49,073 bases of DNA. Source: Oopsacas minuta. Its lineage: Eukaryota > Porifera > Hexactinellida > Lyssacinosida > Leucopsacidae. Of the stretch, positions 21,394 to 33,288 are shown piece by piece; the stretch's first letter is position 1, and each line of letters opens with the position of its first letter. Position numbers and translations under genes: made by a program. Below the pieces are notes generated by a model, which was given only the letters and a program-made list of their open reading frames with translations, had not been told where the DNA came from and searched no databases. The stretch spans positions 1 to 49,073 of the forward strand of contig JAKMXF010000050.1 of NCBI GenBank assembly GCA_024704765.1, given 5' to 3'.

Positions 21394-24300
21394 ATGAAAA
21401 TATCTTTTATAATTCCAGCATTGCTCTTCGAGCTTCTTCTCTGTACTACAGTAATAGGACATACTGATTCTTGCCCTGGTTATCTTAACGCCAGTTTAGT
21501 TAGAGAGGTTATATCACTCACTATTTTCATACCAGAAGGAGATTTATCCTCTTACACACCCTCTACAATATATTATAATTGCTTTGGAAATTCAAGAGAG
21601 TTAGGAAAATATTCTTCACTCTCAGCTACTCTAGATTTTGAGCTCGATGGAGAACTTCAATATACACGCGAGGACTTTACTTGTGTTGACAATCAATGGA
21701 AACCTAACGGTCTAGCAACTGAGTACTTTAATCCTTCTAATACTCCTTCTCAGAGCAGAAGTGCCAGTTTCTTCAAGGAAGATTGTGCATTATGTGATAA
21801 AACAGGTGAGATATGTACGAATGCTTACGGACTAAATACGCTATTTTCTGGTTATGAATTAGATTATTTATTAATTGCTTACTATCGTATTTCTAAGAAT
21901 AAGTATTCTACTCGATCGAGTGCTTAGCTCAGCTATTATTTAAATTCGCCATATTCAGTGCAGGTGTTGCAATAATTATATAATTAGTTCATGCATACAG
22001 TTGCGCGACTAACTAACATTTTTATGCGATATAACTACTAATCTTTGAGGGTACTGGGGGCTCCCTCCTTCAACTCCATCAACACATATGGACATTATAT
22101 GCACAACACCCAATTACTCATTATTTGGGTTGTACTTCACTCGATTTGAAGTGAGCCCCTGCATAATTGTATTAGTCTAGCCACTCTGGCTTGTCAAAAT
22201 GGAACAAGTCGGCTTTTGGAAAGTTTCAGATGACTTGACACTTAAAATTCGAAAAGTGTAACGACCCACCAAAATGGGAGTGGTGACAATATGTAATGTA
22301 TGAATGGTATTTTAGAATCGACAGATGGCAACCATTGTACAAATTGCTCAGAAGTTTGTAAAAACACACTTTCTAACTATCCAGTTTGTTTCGGTACAGG
22401 AAGTGATAAATGCTGCAACTTACTGCTTGATGATTATTGTGTTAATATTTGCCCGTATCGCTACACAGTTTCTAGCCAGGACCCATCTTTGTGTGTATGT
22501 GCAGACTTCTGGACAGGAGGCAAGTGTGAAACTTGTTCTCTCTCCTGTGTTAACGGAGGAACATTAAATGGGGACTGTTCGGGCTGTATGTGTACCCCTG
22601 GTTTCACAGGGGTTATGTGTGAGACTGAAATTGATTACTGCACTCCCCTGCCATGTTTCAACAACGGAACCTGTTCATACGATCGTTACGGTTACAACTG
22701 TAGTTGTACACCTGGATTTACCGACACTCAGTGTTCCACTAAGATTGACTTCTGCTACCCATTTCCTTGTTTAAACTTTGCTGTCTGTGAAAATTCTCGG
22801 TATGGATTTACTTGTCAGTGTCAAGATGGAACTTCTGGTTCTCTGTGTGAAGACATTAATTATTGTTTTTCTAATCCTTGCAAGCACAACGGCATCTGCT
22901 CTGATTACAGTGATAGGTATGAATGCCAATGTCCTCTTGGGTATCTAGGGATGAACTGTGGAATTATAGATCACTGCTATTTGAGTGTATGTGAGAATTT
23001 CGCCACTTGCGTCAACTATCCCGACAGATACGAGTGTAACTGCACAGAGGGCTTCTTCGGAGAGTTATGTCAATACGAAGTTACTTCTTGTAATCCTAAC
23101 CCCTGTCTCAATCATGGGTTATGTAGTGAGGACACCAATGGAGGAGATAGATTCGTTTGTAATTGTCAGAATGCTTTCACTGGCAAGATATGTGAGGAAG
23201 AAATCGACCATTGCGAAAATGTAACCTGTCATAACAACGGCACCTGTTCAAATGAATTCTACGGATTCCTTTGCAAATGTATAGTTGGGTTCGCAGGAAG
23301 GAACTGTAAAGATGAGATAAATTACTGTGTATCTGATCCCTGTGAAAACGGGGGCAAATGCAGTTATGACAGGTAAGAGCTCATTCACCTTTTAAGTACT
23401 TAGCATACCGGCAGATAATTATATTGTTATTTAGATACGGATATTATTGCAGTTGTACAGCTGGATTTTATGGAATTAATTGTTCGGAATTAATTTGTGA
23501 ACCTAGTCCCTGTAAGAACAACGGAACCTGTTATAGCACTGCTCTAGGCTATAACTGTAGTTGTCAGCTGGGATATACTGGAGTCAATTGCGAGGTTAGT
23601 TTGCATTACAAAAATACTAACTGATATATACAGAGTAATTTACAATGAATCTATTCTAGATAGAGATTGAATATTGCAAATATTCTCCTTGCAAAAGAGG
23701 AAAGTGTATCGATACAGTTGGAGGCTACTACTGTATCTGTGATATAGGTTACATGGGGGAAAACTGCTCTCAGCTGATTGAGGAATGCTCAGAAGGGGTG
23801 TGTCTTAACGGAGGAATTTGTACGGAATTGAATAGAAATTTTTCTTGTGAATGTAGAGATCCTTTTACAGGTTTACGATCAATTTCATATAGTGTATGTG
23901 TGTATGTGTATATCTATTCATTCATCAATAAATTATCTATTTAGGAAGGCAATGCGAGCTAATTAACCCAGAAAATATCTGCAACCATCTCTCGTGTGAG
24001 AACGGAGCCAGCTGCAACTACTCTCTGCTCCAAACTGCTGATCAATCCCAACTCAAACAACTACTGGACGGACAACAGGCAAGTGTTAATGCCTGTGAGT
24101 GTGAAGGATATTGGGAGGGAACGTTTTGTGACAAATGCGGTATCTGTGATAAACCTAACTCAGATTGTTCGAAATGCGAGTAAGCACTGACTTATCAGGA
24201 TTAATGTAAAGTACAATTATTACTCTTTTGTGTAATTTGTAGTTGTAGAGGCCTCTGGTCTGGTCCAGACTGTACAGATTGTTCTGGACACGAAACTAGC

Positions 24301-24977
24301 CAAGGGGAGTGTGTGGAAAGCCCGAATAATCCAAGTGACACTACTAACATAGTTCCTATTTTAATCCCTTCACTCTTGGGTCTGGGAGGCATAGGGTCTA
24401 TCCCATTTATTGCTTGTATTTCTTTCAAATGTAAGAAAAGTTGCAAGAGAAGAAGGAGGCCAAAGATTAACGTACATGTCATCCATAGAGACCCTGAAAG
24501 CAATGGTATTATTAGTATAACAACTAAAATACATGCTAAGTTACAATTGATTATTTTTGCCATTTTCTAGGTATTTCAAAATTGAAAAAGAATGACAAAA
24601 TAAAATTGAAAGATCAAGTTTCCCAGCAATTATGTACTCTAACAAATGAATGTGAATTTAGTCCCACTCGCTCAATTGTCAGCGAATTTACTTCTTCGGA
24701 AAAGAGCAAATACTCAGACCTTCCTGAATATTTGGCTTCAGGAGTTTACGATAGATTGCCCCCAATTTCTGATTCACATCGATCTTCAAATCCTGTATCA
24801 GTTCGATTCGGGAGTCAGAGCTCTGGCGGTTTGAAAGTAAAGCTACGCTCCCCCCTAACTTCTGTACCTGACGAGAGTGAATTAAGACTGATTGCTTCTT
24901 CTGAACTCAGTGAGGAGTCTATCAAGCGAGGTTACACGAATCAATCTGAAAGCTCGTTAACTGAACAAGCTATCTGA
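21394..24977 (+). CDS. EGF-repeat type I membrane protein (914 aa, about 12 EGF-like domains)
   Basis: Exons 21394-21805, 22316-23372, 23435-23594, 23660-23870, 23945-24179, 24243-24505 and 24571-24977. The protein starts with a signal peptide (MKISFIIPALLFELLLCTTV), followed by an unassigned domain of about 120 residues and a cysteine-rich block (CCNLLLDDYCVNICP). About twelve tandem EGF-like modules follow (typical end C-x-C-x-x-G-[FY]-x-G-x-x-C), some missing one cysteine pair. Near residues 755-780 is a single membrane segment (IVPILIPSLLGLGGIGSIPF), then a basic stop-transfer (KCKKSCKRRRR) and a serine-rich tail of about 150 residues. This is the layout of Notch-pathway ligands or receptors, but I find no DSL, LNR, ankyrin or PDZ-ligand motif. 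It is therefore best described as an EGF-repeat adhesion or signalling protein. The 510 bp first intron is long for this region. Confidence 0.82.
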
Positions 24978-25539
24978 ATACACAGAACACCACGAATTCA
25001 GATTTGCGGCTATTCTATTATGGAGTTTTATTTTGTTTTACTCAAAGCTAGCCATTCTTCTAAATCGTAATGAAGCTTCAATTGGTTTAGATATCCAAAT
25101 CTATGACGTATAAAGCACATGTGTGAAATGTTATTATTATTTTGTAAATGTTGTAATATAATTAATAGCATTGATACATTAATTGTAAGATCTCTATGAA
25201 ATTATATATACAATTACAGATTACGCCTATTTATGTAAAAATAAGTTATATGGCATACATAAGGGCTAAGGCACTAACACTCCTCATATTATCACATTAG
25301 GGCAATGACCAGAATTAATTGATTGTATATCTATATTTCAAAGTTATAATTATACAAACAAACGCGAACCGACACGACTATCAGAGAGTTACTATCGTAA
25401 AGCGATCCCGTATCAAATAAAGCAACAAGTACACACAAACAAATGCTAATTATTCACTAAGCAACATAAAAACTAAACTAATTCAAGTAATAATTAACTG
25501 CGGACGATTCAGGCAAACTTGAGAACAGCGACTTATGCT
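24978..25539. other. Convergent 3' flanks
   Basis: The 3' flank of the EGF gene and that of the small minus-strand gene. AT-rich; no other feature recognised. Confidence 0.55.
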
Positions 25540-25875
25540 TCAAGCGGATTCTCGGTTGACAACGTCCTCCTTAAACGCGTTAATTTCGTTGATTAACACA
25601 CGTTTCGCATCTTCAAGTTGTTTCTTGTAGCGTCTTAGCTCGTCGACTAACTGTGCTAGCTCTTCAACTTCTGATTTGTCATACATCCCTGCTGCTGCCT
25701 CAGTAAAGTAACTTAATTTAATTAGTGAAGTTGTTGTTCCTAATTATATAAATAGCAATACGAGTTTAACTATTTACATAAATTCAGTCATGAATGGATA
25801 TTTAATACTATTTTCTCTTACCAGCGAGACCTATGTAGTCTCAACTTGTCTACTCCCAGCAGTTCTTCAGAATGC
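25540..25875 (-). CDS. Short coiled-coil protein, two C-terminal exons
   Basis: Two minus-strand exons, 25875-25822 and 25711-25540, have good splice sites (GCTG|GTAAGAG donor) and matching phase 2. They encode HSEELLGVDKLRLHRSR and then YFTEAAAGMYDKSEVEELAQ, with a charged helix (VDELRRYKKQLEDAKRVL) to a TGA stop. An internal Met (MYDKSE) could start a 47-residue protein. Otherwise a 5' exon lies further right and was not found. No family recognised. The coding character is convincing, but the gene model is incomplete. Confidence 0.45.
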
Positions 25876-26390
25876 CTAATGATAATTGGAGTTCATAGCA
25901 CTTCAATGCTATTCAATGCATTGAGTGCAATGCAATATTGTTATATGGAAAGAAATTGGTCAAATACTATACTAAGATTTGTTATGATGCTAATGGGATT
26001 GTGTTTATCGTTTTATTGTTATGACCAGCAAATATATATATATATATATATATTACATCTGTTTGTTACTGAGAGAGTTTAATTAATTAAGCACTAATAA
26101 CATAGAAATAATAAATCAGCTAAGTACAAATGACGATTCATTCAAGCAGCTTTCTGAAGGCAAAACATCTATAATACGTTAGTTTCTACGGCTAATGAGA
26201 GGAAATTGAGCAAGAAGACACAGAGCTATGGTAGAAAGTTACGCTGAGATTTGAGATTTTTCAATCTGTATCTTAATATTTATCATGCGTATATAATAAA
26301 TTAATTAATCATATTTTCACATCTTTTGGGTTACCTCATCCCACAAATCAGCCCCTGGTGACTAGTCAGAGTATTAGGGTGAAAAAGACC
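25876..26390. other. Gene-poor spacer with (TA)n
   Basis: Contains a short (TA)n tract at about 26032-26053 and otherwise unremarkable AT-rich sequence. The first exon of the small minus-strand gene may lie here but was not identified. Confidence 0.4.
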
Positions 26391-26542
26391 CAGGGCTGTT
26401 GGAGCCAGTATGGCAGACACGGTGCTTCCCGCACCAATAATTGACAATTTTTGTTAATATGGATGGTAAGATGTGATGAATGCCTCAGCAATACAATATA
26501 CCCTGCCAGCCGCAACACCAATATATTCTTCCTACGTCCCTG
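26391..26542. mobile_element. Short MITE with CAGGG...CCCTG ends, copy 1
   Basis: About 152 bp bounded by CAGGGCTGTTGG and CCTACGTCCCTG. It shares interior blocks (CCGCACCAATAATT, GTGATGAATGC, ACAATATACCC) with the element at 45529-45675, including order and spacing. No coding capacity. The superfamily is not determined; CAGGGGCGTAGC-type ends occur in several DNA transposon groups. Confidence 0.6.
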
Positions 26543-27776
26543 GGACCTCTTTATAAAGATAACTCACAATTTGTTATTAAATTATTTTCTCTCACAACCT
26601 TGTATTAATGCCAGGCATGTTTTCAATACTTTTATAGACAAGACATTTTGCAGATCAAGACAATACTAGTATTTAGTGACCAAACGAGTTCTTAAATAGT
26701 GTTTCAACCCTGCTAAGTCTGCAATTAAATGGGCTAAACGATACTAATATGATTCTTATGCTGGTGAGTAAAGGCCAGCTGAGGAATCATACTTGCCAAC
26801 CTGAAAGTATTCAACGAATCAAATATACCCCAAGACAATAAACTGTATTGTATTGTATAGCAAATTAGCTAAAATGTCAATACATTCAGGATTTAAACAG
26901 CTCAATGGTTGGTACATATATAGAAGTTGGTTATTAGATACACCAGGGACAGTCAAATTATAATTTTTATTAGTGAGTTAGCTAGGGTTTCAGGGACCTG
27001 GTTCAAGAGTTATGGCTGAGATCCCATCCACGGTTCAAAGTTGTGTCTGCATTTTAAGGGTTAGTGGTATGCCTCCCTGGAAATATTCGGAAACTGCATT
27101 TCCCACATTCTGACAGCGCTCTTCAGCAAAATTTAAAGGTATAAAACAAGTATTTAATGCATTTTTATCATTCAATACGACAAAAAAAGTAGTTTATGGA
27201 TGAATATATCGCGTAGATTTCTTCTATGTACTATGATGACAAGTGTCTGTTAAGAAATTTAGTTTACATAAGTGTACAATTTCTTTATTTCCAACTTTAA
27301 ATGAAAATCTGATAATATAAGATTGTGGTAGAGGCATAAACTCACCTTGTGCAAGCCACTAAAATATATTTCTGGCTACTTTGCACTTGTTATAATGGTT
27401 TTGTAAATATTAAATCGTGAGACAGATTAGATTTTTGAGAAATCATTAATTTATATTTTAGTAGGATATAATTTGTTAGTGAAACAACTACCGACGATAT
27501 TCTAAGCAACGATATATCTGAGAACAAATTTTGGGACGACAAACCGTTTGCAAAAGATAATAAAGTATCATATCAAGGTAATGTAATGATAAATATTTTA
27601 ATTATTAAACAATCCATGAAAATCAAACTGTATAAACAATAAACTGAATTTTGAAAAGTGCATAAAGATTGATAAAAGCAAAAAGCTAAATAGAATGAGT
27701 AAATTATTGAATGATCATAGATGTGTGAATAAAATGTTTGTACAATAACTTGATTTATTCAGAATAATAGTGCATT
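26543..27776. other. Gene-poor region with one candidate exon
   Basis: No complete gene is visible. A candidate plus-strand exon at 27481-27577 is flanked by TTGTTAG and GTAATG; in one frame it reads ETTTDDILSNDISENKFW, but no compatible partner exon was found. The rest is AT-rich spacer. Confidence 0.35.
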
Positions 27777-28058
27777 TTATTTAAAGTTGATTGGACAAAT
27801 TTCGAACTCTGAAGAATTATTGAGTATTTCTGGAGATTTATTCGGAGTTTTTGGCTTTGGTAGCTCTGCCTCAAAGAATCCCTCATCATCGACGGATTTT
27901 AAGAAGACTTCATCGTCTGTAACCAGAGAGTCCATGTCTATACAAATACTCCCTTCAGAAGTGTATGAGAGGATTGGGCAGGTCTCAGGCAATGGAATAA
28001 ATGTTTTAAGTGAGTACTCTTGAATATAACCTGGGTGAACATACGTAAATAAAATCAT
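27777..28058 (-). CDS. Small acidic hypothetical protein or terminal exon (93 aa)
   Basis: Open frame from ATG to TAA on the minus strand. The C-terminal two thirds are acidic and proline-containing (DMDSLVTDDEVFLKSVDDEG, ELPKPKTPNKSPEIL) and look like a disordered segment of a real protein. A CACCCAG acceptor-like site near the start means it could be a terminal exon rather than a whole gene. No homology recognised. Confidence 0.3.
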   Translation of the reverse strand: MILFTYVHPGYIQEYSLKTFIPLPETCPILSYTSEGSICIDMDSLVTDDEVFLKSVDDEGFFEAELPKPKTPNKSPEILNNSSEFEICPINFK

Positions 28059-28414
28059 TAGATAATATTCTCTTGTGCAACAAATTTCAAGAATAATACG
28101 TTAATATCATCAGTATGCAAAATTAGCGAGTGAGTCAGGCAAAATTACTTTACACATAATTGCTCATTAAATAAATAGTTTTAGTTATTTAATCTAGTCA
28201 CAATATGGAGGCAAACAATGTAACTAACATATACGTATCTATCTAGCAATTATTGAAACTAACGATTCAACGTAGGCTATAACCAGACGGCACCACCACG
28301 CATCAATAAATATTACTGGATACCAGACAGACTGGCCCTTATGTCTTAGCTAAATTATTAACAACTCAGCAGTGCTTTAAGACTTAATTAAATAAGCAAT
28401 AGTAAAAATTATGC
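28059..28414. other. Intergenic spacer
   Basis: AT-rich spacer downstream of the patatin gene (its 3' flank, minus strand). Nothing recognised. Confidence 0.5.
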
Positions 28415-31129
28415 TTAAATAGGCTCACGTTGATTAATTAGAAACCGCATTGCATCTCTGTACCCCTGACGGTAAAGCTCATCAATGGCTTCTTCAGAGG
28501 AAGGGAAGAGTCCCCTGTAAACGTTTTGCAAATTAAACCAAGAAAAGTCAAGCCTAAAGGGATATACGATTTGTAAAACAATTCATTTATTAAACAAATA
28601 TGTATTATACAATCATATAAAGTTACTAACTTGTGTCCTACGAATGGGAAACACCCCGCGTTATATTTCCCATTGTGGGGGTCTATTGGCAGATGTCAAA
28701 GTCTCCTGAGAGTGGAGCTATCGTTATAGTGCCCAGGTCGTTAGCATAAGGCAGATTGTTGGTCAGTCCTCCATCAACGAATTTCTGTACGAGAAAAGAT
28801 AATAATATATAAACCCGAAGCATTACACCTGAACAAAACCCAAATAAATTACTCACCTCGCCTTTGTAGGAAGGGAAGTCTAGTCCCATGTATCCAGGAA
28901 TGTAGCTGGATGCAAGAATAGCCTAATTAGAAGACAGTCATTAAATTAGCAGACGTAATTAAATTCTGTTGTGACTAATGCAGATTAATTATCCATCTTG
29001 TGTATAATTTACGGTTAATATCATTCACGGCTATAATACACGAATATAATAATATCGGATTACTTACATGTCGGCGGCCTACATTGTCGGCTAGCCGACA
29101 AATACGGCTAACCTATTGGAAATCAAGTAATAATTCTTAACATACATTTCATTTTCCTTTTTACAGAATACTATTATTTGTATACGGATTGTATATGGCA
29201 GAGCCAATTTATTATAACGATCAAGATTATTTTGCTGCTATTACTGCCCAAAGTTATACACTTGATTTTCAAAGGACCTCACCCTCAGTACCTGACGATA
29301 ACCAAAATGATGCGATTATATCATTCGATGATTATGTATATGATGATGATAACGAAACTTGTATATCTAAATTTCCTCAATTTATTGGTGAAAATACAAA
29401 AAATGTTTTGGCTGAGGAGACTGAAGGTTTACAAAGTCACACCTCAGTTGAGGATTATGCCAGATCTGACAGAATAACAACATTATCTGGCTTTCGTAGA
29501 ACAATTGTTGATTTAAGGCGGGTCAGATCTATTGGATTACCTGATGATACGCCTAAAAGACCGTGGGAATCACATGCAACAGCAAAAATGGAATTAAATA
29601 CATGGGCTAGTGACTTTACAACTGGTGGGGGGCGATTCAATCTTGTTTGGACCTCTACTTACAGACAAACATCGAGGAAGGGGAAACAAAGAATGTTATC
29701 TTGTTACAAATCAAGAAAAATGAGTTTACACAATGATGTACGTATGACAGTTACTTAGAGAACTAACTGTCCTTACAATATTCGTATTGAAGATTGTGTT
29801 GAAGGATGGGCAATTGCGCATGCTAACTTTTTCCACAATCACAGTTTAGTGAAAAACAATAGTGGTAGTCTAGCACAAGCCTCACTTAGAGAATTCCCTT
29901 TAGAATTCAACCCACTAGGGTTTGAACTAACGCGCGCTGGTCTCTCAGCAACTAAAATCAACCAAGTTTTTATTAGCAAGGCTCAGGATAAGAATTATCC
30001 TATCACATGGACATATCAAGATGTCTATAATCGATTCCACCCAAGTGTTGAAGAGAGAAGCTTTGATGCTTCAAATTTTATTGACTACCTCCAACAGAGA
30101 CAATTCAGCAAAGGCCTATATTTTTCTGTTCAAACGGTCGAGGACGGCTCCCTGAATGCAGCATTTTGGGCAGTAACTGATAACCTTGAACGCTGGGCCC
30201 AGAATCTTGATCATAATCCACTAATATTTGATACAAGTCATGGAACGAACAAATACGCTCTTAAATTCTCAGCCTTTACAACAATTGACAATGACGGAAG
30301 AACTCAGATTTTAGCTTGTTCTCTACTCGATCGTGAAACCCAGGAATCTTTTGTATGGGTTTTCACTGAATTTCTAAAAGCTTTTAAACAACCACCAAAA
30401 GTAATAATCATGGATGGTGACCCAGCAATGGCTGCTGCTATAAAGACATCGTTTCCTTGCATTGTACACCTCCTTTGCACATTTCACATTGGGCGAAATG
30501 TAATGTTGCATATGAAACCCCTATTCAGTGGGAGAAGTGAAAATTTGCGTAGAAGTTGGAACTCGTTCTTGCAAAGTTGGTGGATCATTTGCAAAAAGCA
30601 AGATTCTAATTCTCGTTTGTTATTTGATGAAGAGTGGAATCGTTTGTTAGAACAAGTTCAACACAGGCAAGAAACAACCACCGAAATTCATTACCATTCA
30701 GTTGAAAAATTTCTATACTCTCTCTACGAAAAAAGGAAACAGTGGGCTGCACGGTGGACCTGGGAAGTCTTTACTTTGGGTGCTCACTCCACCCAACGTT
30801 CTGAATCAGTACATGCCTCTATAAAACATTACTTAAATTCTCATACTCTACTTACACACCTAGCAAACAGAATTGATGAGAATAGAGATACTCTTTCAGA
30901 ACAAAATAAAGGGCGTGCAACCCGGTTGGCACTTAAAATGGCTACTTATTCAACTAAGCATCCTATAGAAAATAACTTAGATATAACCCCATTCGCACTT
31001 ACAATTGTGAGAGCTCAAATTGCTCAATGTATGCAGTATTGTGTTGATGAAGTATCTAGATCATCTGAAGAGCTAGTTTTTGAAGTCAGACACATATTAT
31101 CTCGAGAAGACCTCTCAGGTAATTTTGAG

Positions 31130-31187
<58 letters not shown>

Positions 31188-33288
31188 GTGCAGCTTCAAG
31201 TGTTATATGTATGATTTGAATCTTAAGCTGTGTAATACGTCCTTTGAAGCAAACACAGAGGCGTGACTCGTTTAGAGATTGTTAGGGCCATTGGTGAGGC
31301 CTTTGGTAAGGCCATGGCCATGACCTTACCAACCATTCCATAGCCTACGCAACATATTACATTCTATACATAAACACGTAAAACGCACTAAATTATGTGT
31401 ATTATTTACTAAGATATTGTGCTTTATTTCACTTTCTTAGTTGCTCGAGAGGAATATGATTATCAAAATGATGATTCAGAGAAGTTAATAGCAATTGATT
31501 TGGGTCTATATTCAACAGTGTCAAGAAGATCAACACGTATAACAACATTGACATCTTGCACTTGCCTGTTTCCATCATCATGGGGTTTGCCATGTCGGCA
31601 CATGCTACTAGTTTACCATCAACAAAGATTGACTGATGTACCATGCAATGCAATAGCAGATTTTTGGAGGGTAAGACTACTGATATGCATTTTAAAATTC
31701 ACTGAAAAATCTATTCCAATACTTTGTGCATTAATTAACATTGTTCTTCTACGTTTAGGCTAAGAGTCGTGAAGATAATGGTTATGTCCTATACAATTTC
31801 ATATGCAATGACAACAATATACAAAACATTAGAACTGTGGAAACTGATTCGAATATTTCAAAGGATGAAAGGTATGCAATAATGACAACAGAGTTTAAGA
31901 ACATAGCGTATATTGCCTCTTTCGATCAGAGTTCTTATAATATGGTAAAAGAGAAACTAGCTGATATCTACCATCTACTAGCTGTCGATCACCCCGAAGC
32001 ACAAATAGCACACAAGACTACTTCGAATATCACTAAAGTAAAGAATCCTAGACATGTTAAGAGTAAAGAACGTCCACCAAATAAACGGAAGCGGATATTT
32101 ACCGAGATGAAAACAAAAAAGAAAAGACAATTTGACAGACAATTGTGAACTTAATTGATTTAGTTAGTTAATGCATACTATTTCCAATAGGTTAGCCGTT
32201 TTTTCGGCTAGCCGACAATGTAGGCCGCCGACATATAAGTAATCCGTAATAATATTATTATGTTAGTTTTTAAGTAAAGAATTTTCATTAGCATACACTA
32301 AAAGAGATATTACTTATCGTCCTACGCAACTCGATTCATTAGAAAGTGCATAACTACTAAATAGTTACTCGAACAATAAATATATCACAAATATTAAAGA
32401 ACTTCTAACCAAATATTTGCGAGTGTCAGTTAATAAGGGATTATCACTGTTTTGAAATTTTGGCAACTTATACAAATATAAATTATTTGGCGTGTCACGT
32501 GTCAATCTTGAATCCTTGATATTGATATATTGGTACAATCGTGTCGTCTCTTGCAATCATTATAGATTAGTATATTAGATAATTCCTAATATTCGGAACC
32601 CTCGATAAGCACGTCACTGAGCTAGCGAACTTAATTCAAATCAACCTACTTTTACGCTATACTTCTGTGATCGCCAAACACGTTAATCACAATTCTACAA
32701 TCCCGTAAAAGTGCTAATATTTCACTGTACAAAGATACATAGAATATAACTTACATCAATGAACTCTTCTCTCGTGTCGTAGTGAGTAATTATTTTGTTG
32801 CAATTGTTTCCTGTGACAGAAAGGTGTAATCTGTTTGTTGCTATTTTATGTGCATGTTTTGGGAACAAGAAATCAATACCGACTCTCAAGTGCTCTGTGA
32901 GAAGAAAGTTTGGGCTGAAAGGACCTAGGTAGCTCGACTGCATCTCACGTACCTAAAATAAGAATTATCCAATCGTGTTATGGAATAATTCAAGCTTTTA
33001 TACATATGTCAATAATTAAACTAATAAGGTAATAACTAACCATTTGCCTCATAAAGTTGAGTGCTTTGTCAACTGGACATTCCATTAGAGTAACAGCTGC
33101 ACACAAACCTCCAGCCGAGGAACCGCAGAACACTCTATCTGCTCTAACAGGTCTCTGCCCTTATCTCTGAAACATTGAATTACTCCCAAGTGATAGGATG
33201 CTCTGAAGCCGCACCCACTGAATGACATCTTACGGACAGACCCGTCCCATTCAGATATCTTACTAACTGATTCATGGATGTCAGACAT
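28415..33288 (-). CDS. Patatin-like phospholipase (PNPLA1-5 type, about 268 aa, two frame breaks)
   Basis: Minus-strand exons 33288-33041, 32952-32755, 28922-28857, 28784-28631 and 28553-28415. The fold is complete: oxyanion loop MSFSGCGFRASYHLG, nucleophile elbow GSSAG (Ser58), LGPFSPNF, HYDTREEFID, SSYIPGYMGL, and DGG with the dyad Asp175 followed by TITIAPLSGDFDIC. The end, GYRDAMRFL, is the conserved C-terminal helix of PNPLA2/3/4-type proteins. Members hydrolyse triacylglycerol, retinyl esters or phospholipids at lipid droplets; the short length is closest to PNPLA4. One base appears missing in exon 1 (CCC at plus 33158-33160) and one in exon 4 (GG at plus 28688-28689). Each correction restores family-conserved sequence. 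Intron 3 (about 3.8 kb) contains a whole MULE transposon in antisense orientation. It may be a pseudogene or affected by assembly errors. Confidence 0.8.
29195..32148 (+). CDS. MULE transposase with FAR1-like, DDE and SWIM domains (847 codons, one in-frame TAG)
   Basis: Exons 29195-31118, 31441-31670 and 31759-32148. N-terminal half: a FAR1/WRKY-GCM1-type zinc-binding region (MLSCYKSRK ... RTNCPYNIRI ... FFHNHSL). Then the MULE catalytic domain with D346 (LIFDTSHGTN), D407 (VIIMDGDPAM), CTFHIGRNV, and E537 (STQRSESVHASIK). Exon 2 has a SWIM finger, C-x-C-x9-C-x-H (CTCLFPSSWGLPCRH). The C-terminus is basic (KERPPNKRKRIF). An in-frame TAG at 29756-29758 interrupts codon 188 within the FAR1-like finger, in an otherwise intact frame. 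That points to a recently inactivated copy or a very short unrecognised intron. Intron 1 carries an (ATA)n microsatellite. Confidence 0.88.
31131..31187. repeat. (ATA)n microsatellite in MULE intron 1
   Basis: About 19 uninterrupted trinucleotides just after the GTAATTTTGAG donor. They keep the upstream frame open as poly-Ile, but splice sites place them in an intron. Confidence 0.9.

Larger units (their letters stand above)
29045..32262 (+). mobile_element. MULE (Mutator-like) DNA transposon, about 3.2 kb, with long terminal inverted repeats
   Basis: The left end (about 29045-29123) and right end (about 32180-32262) are inverted repeats of roughly 75 bp: CGGATTACTTA, then ATGTCGGCGGCCTACATTGT, then CGGCTAGCCGACA, then CGGCTAACCTATTGGAAAT, with few mismatches. 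Each end contains the palindrome TCGGCTAGCCGA, a likely transposase-binding site. A three-exon transposase gene fills the interior. The element sits in intron 3 of the patatin gene, on the opposite strand. A clear 8-11 bp target duplication could not be picked out because the flanks are AT-repetitive. Confidence 0.88.

Noticed and set aside
21806-22600. DSL domain of a Delta-type ligand
   Set aside because: The cysteine block before the first EGF module does not follow the DSL cysteine spacing or its YYG start.
22325-23224. Additional plus-strand frames under the EGF exon
   Set aside because: Out-of-frame shadows of the cysteine-rich EGF repeats. Only one frame has regular EGF modules.
29756-29758. 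Stop-codon recoding in the transposase
   Set aside because: One TAG in a mobile element is better explained by a nonsense mutation or tiny intron. Other genes here use TAG, TAA and TGA as true stops.
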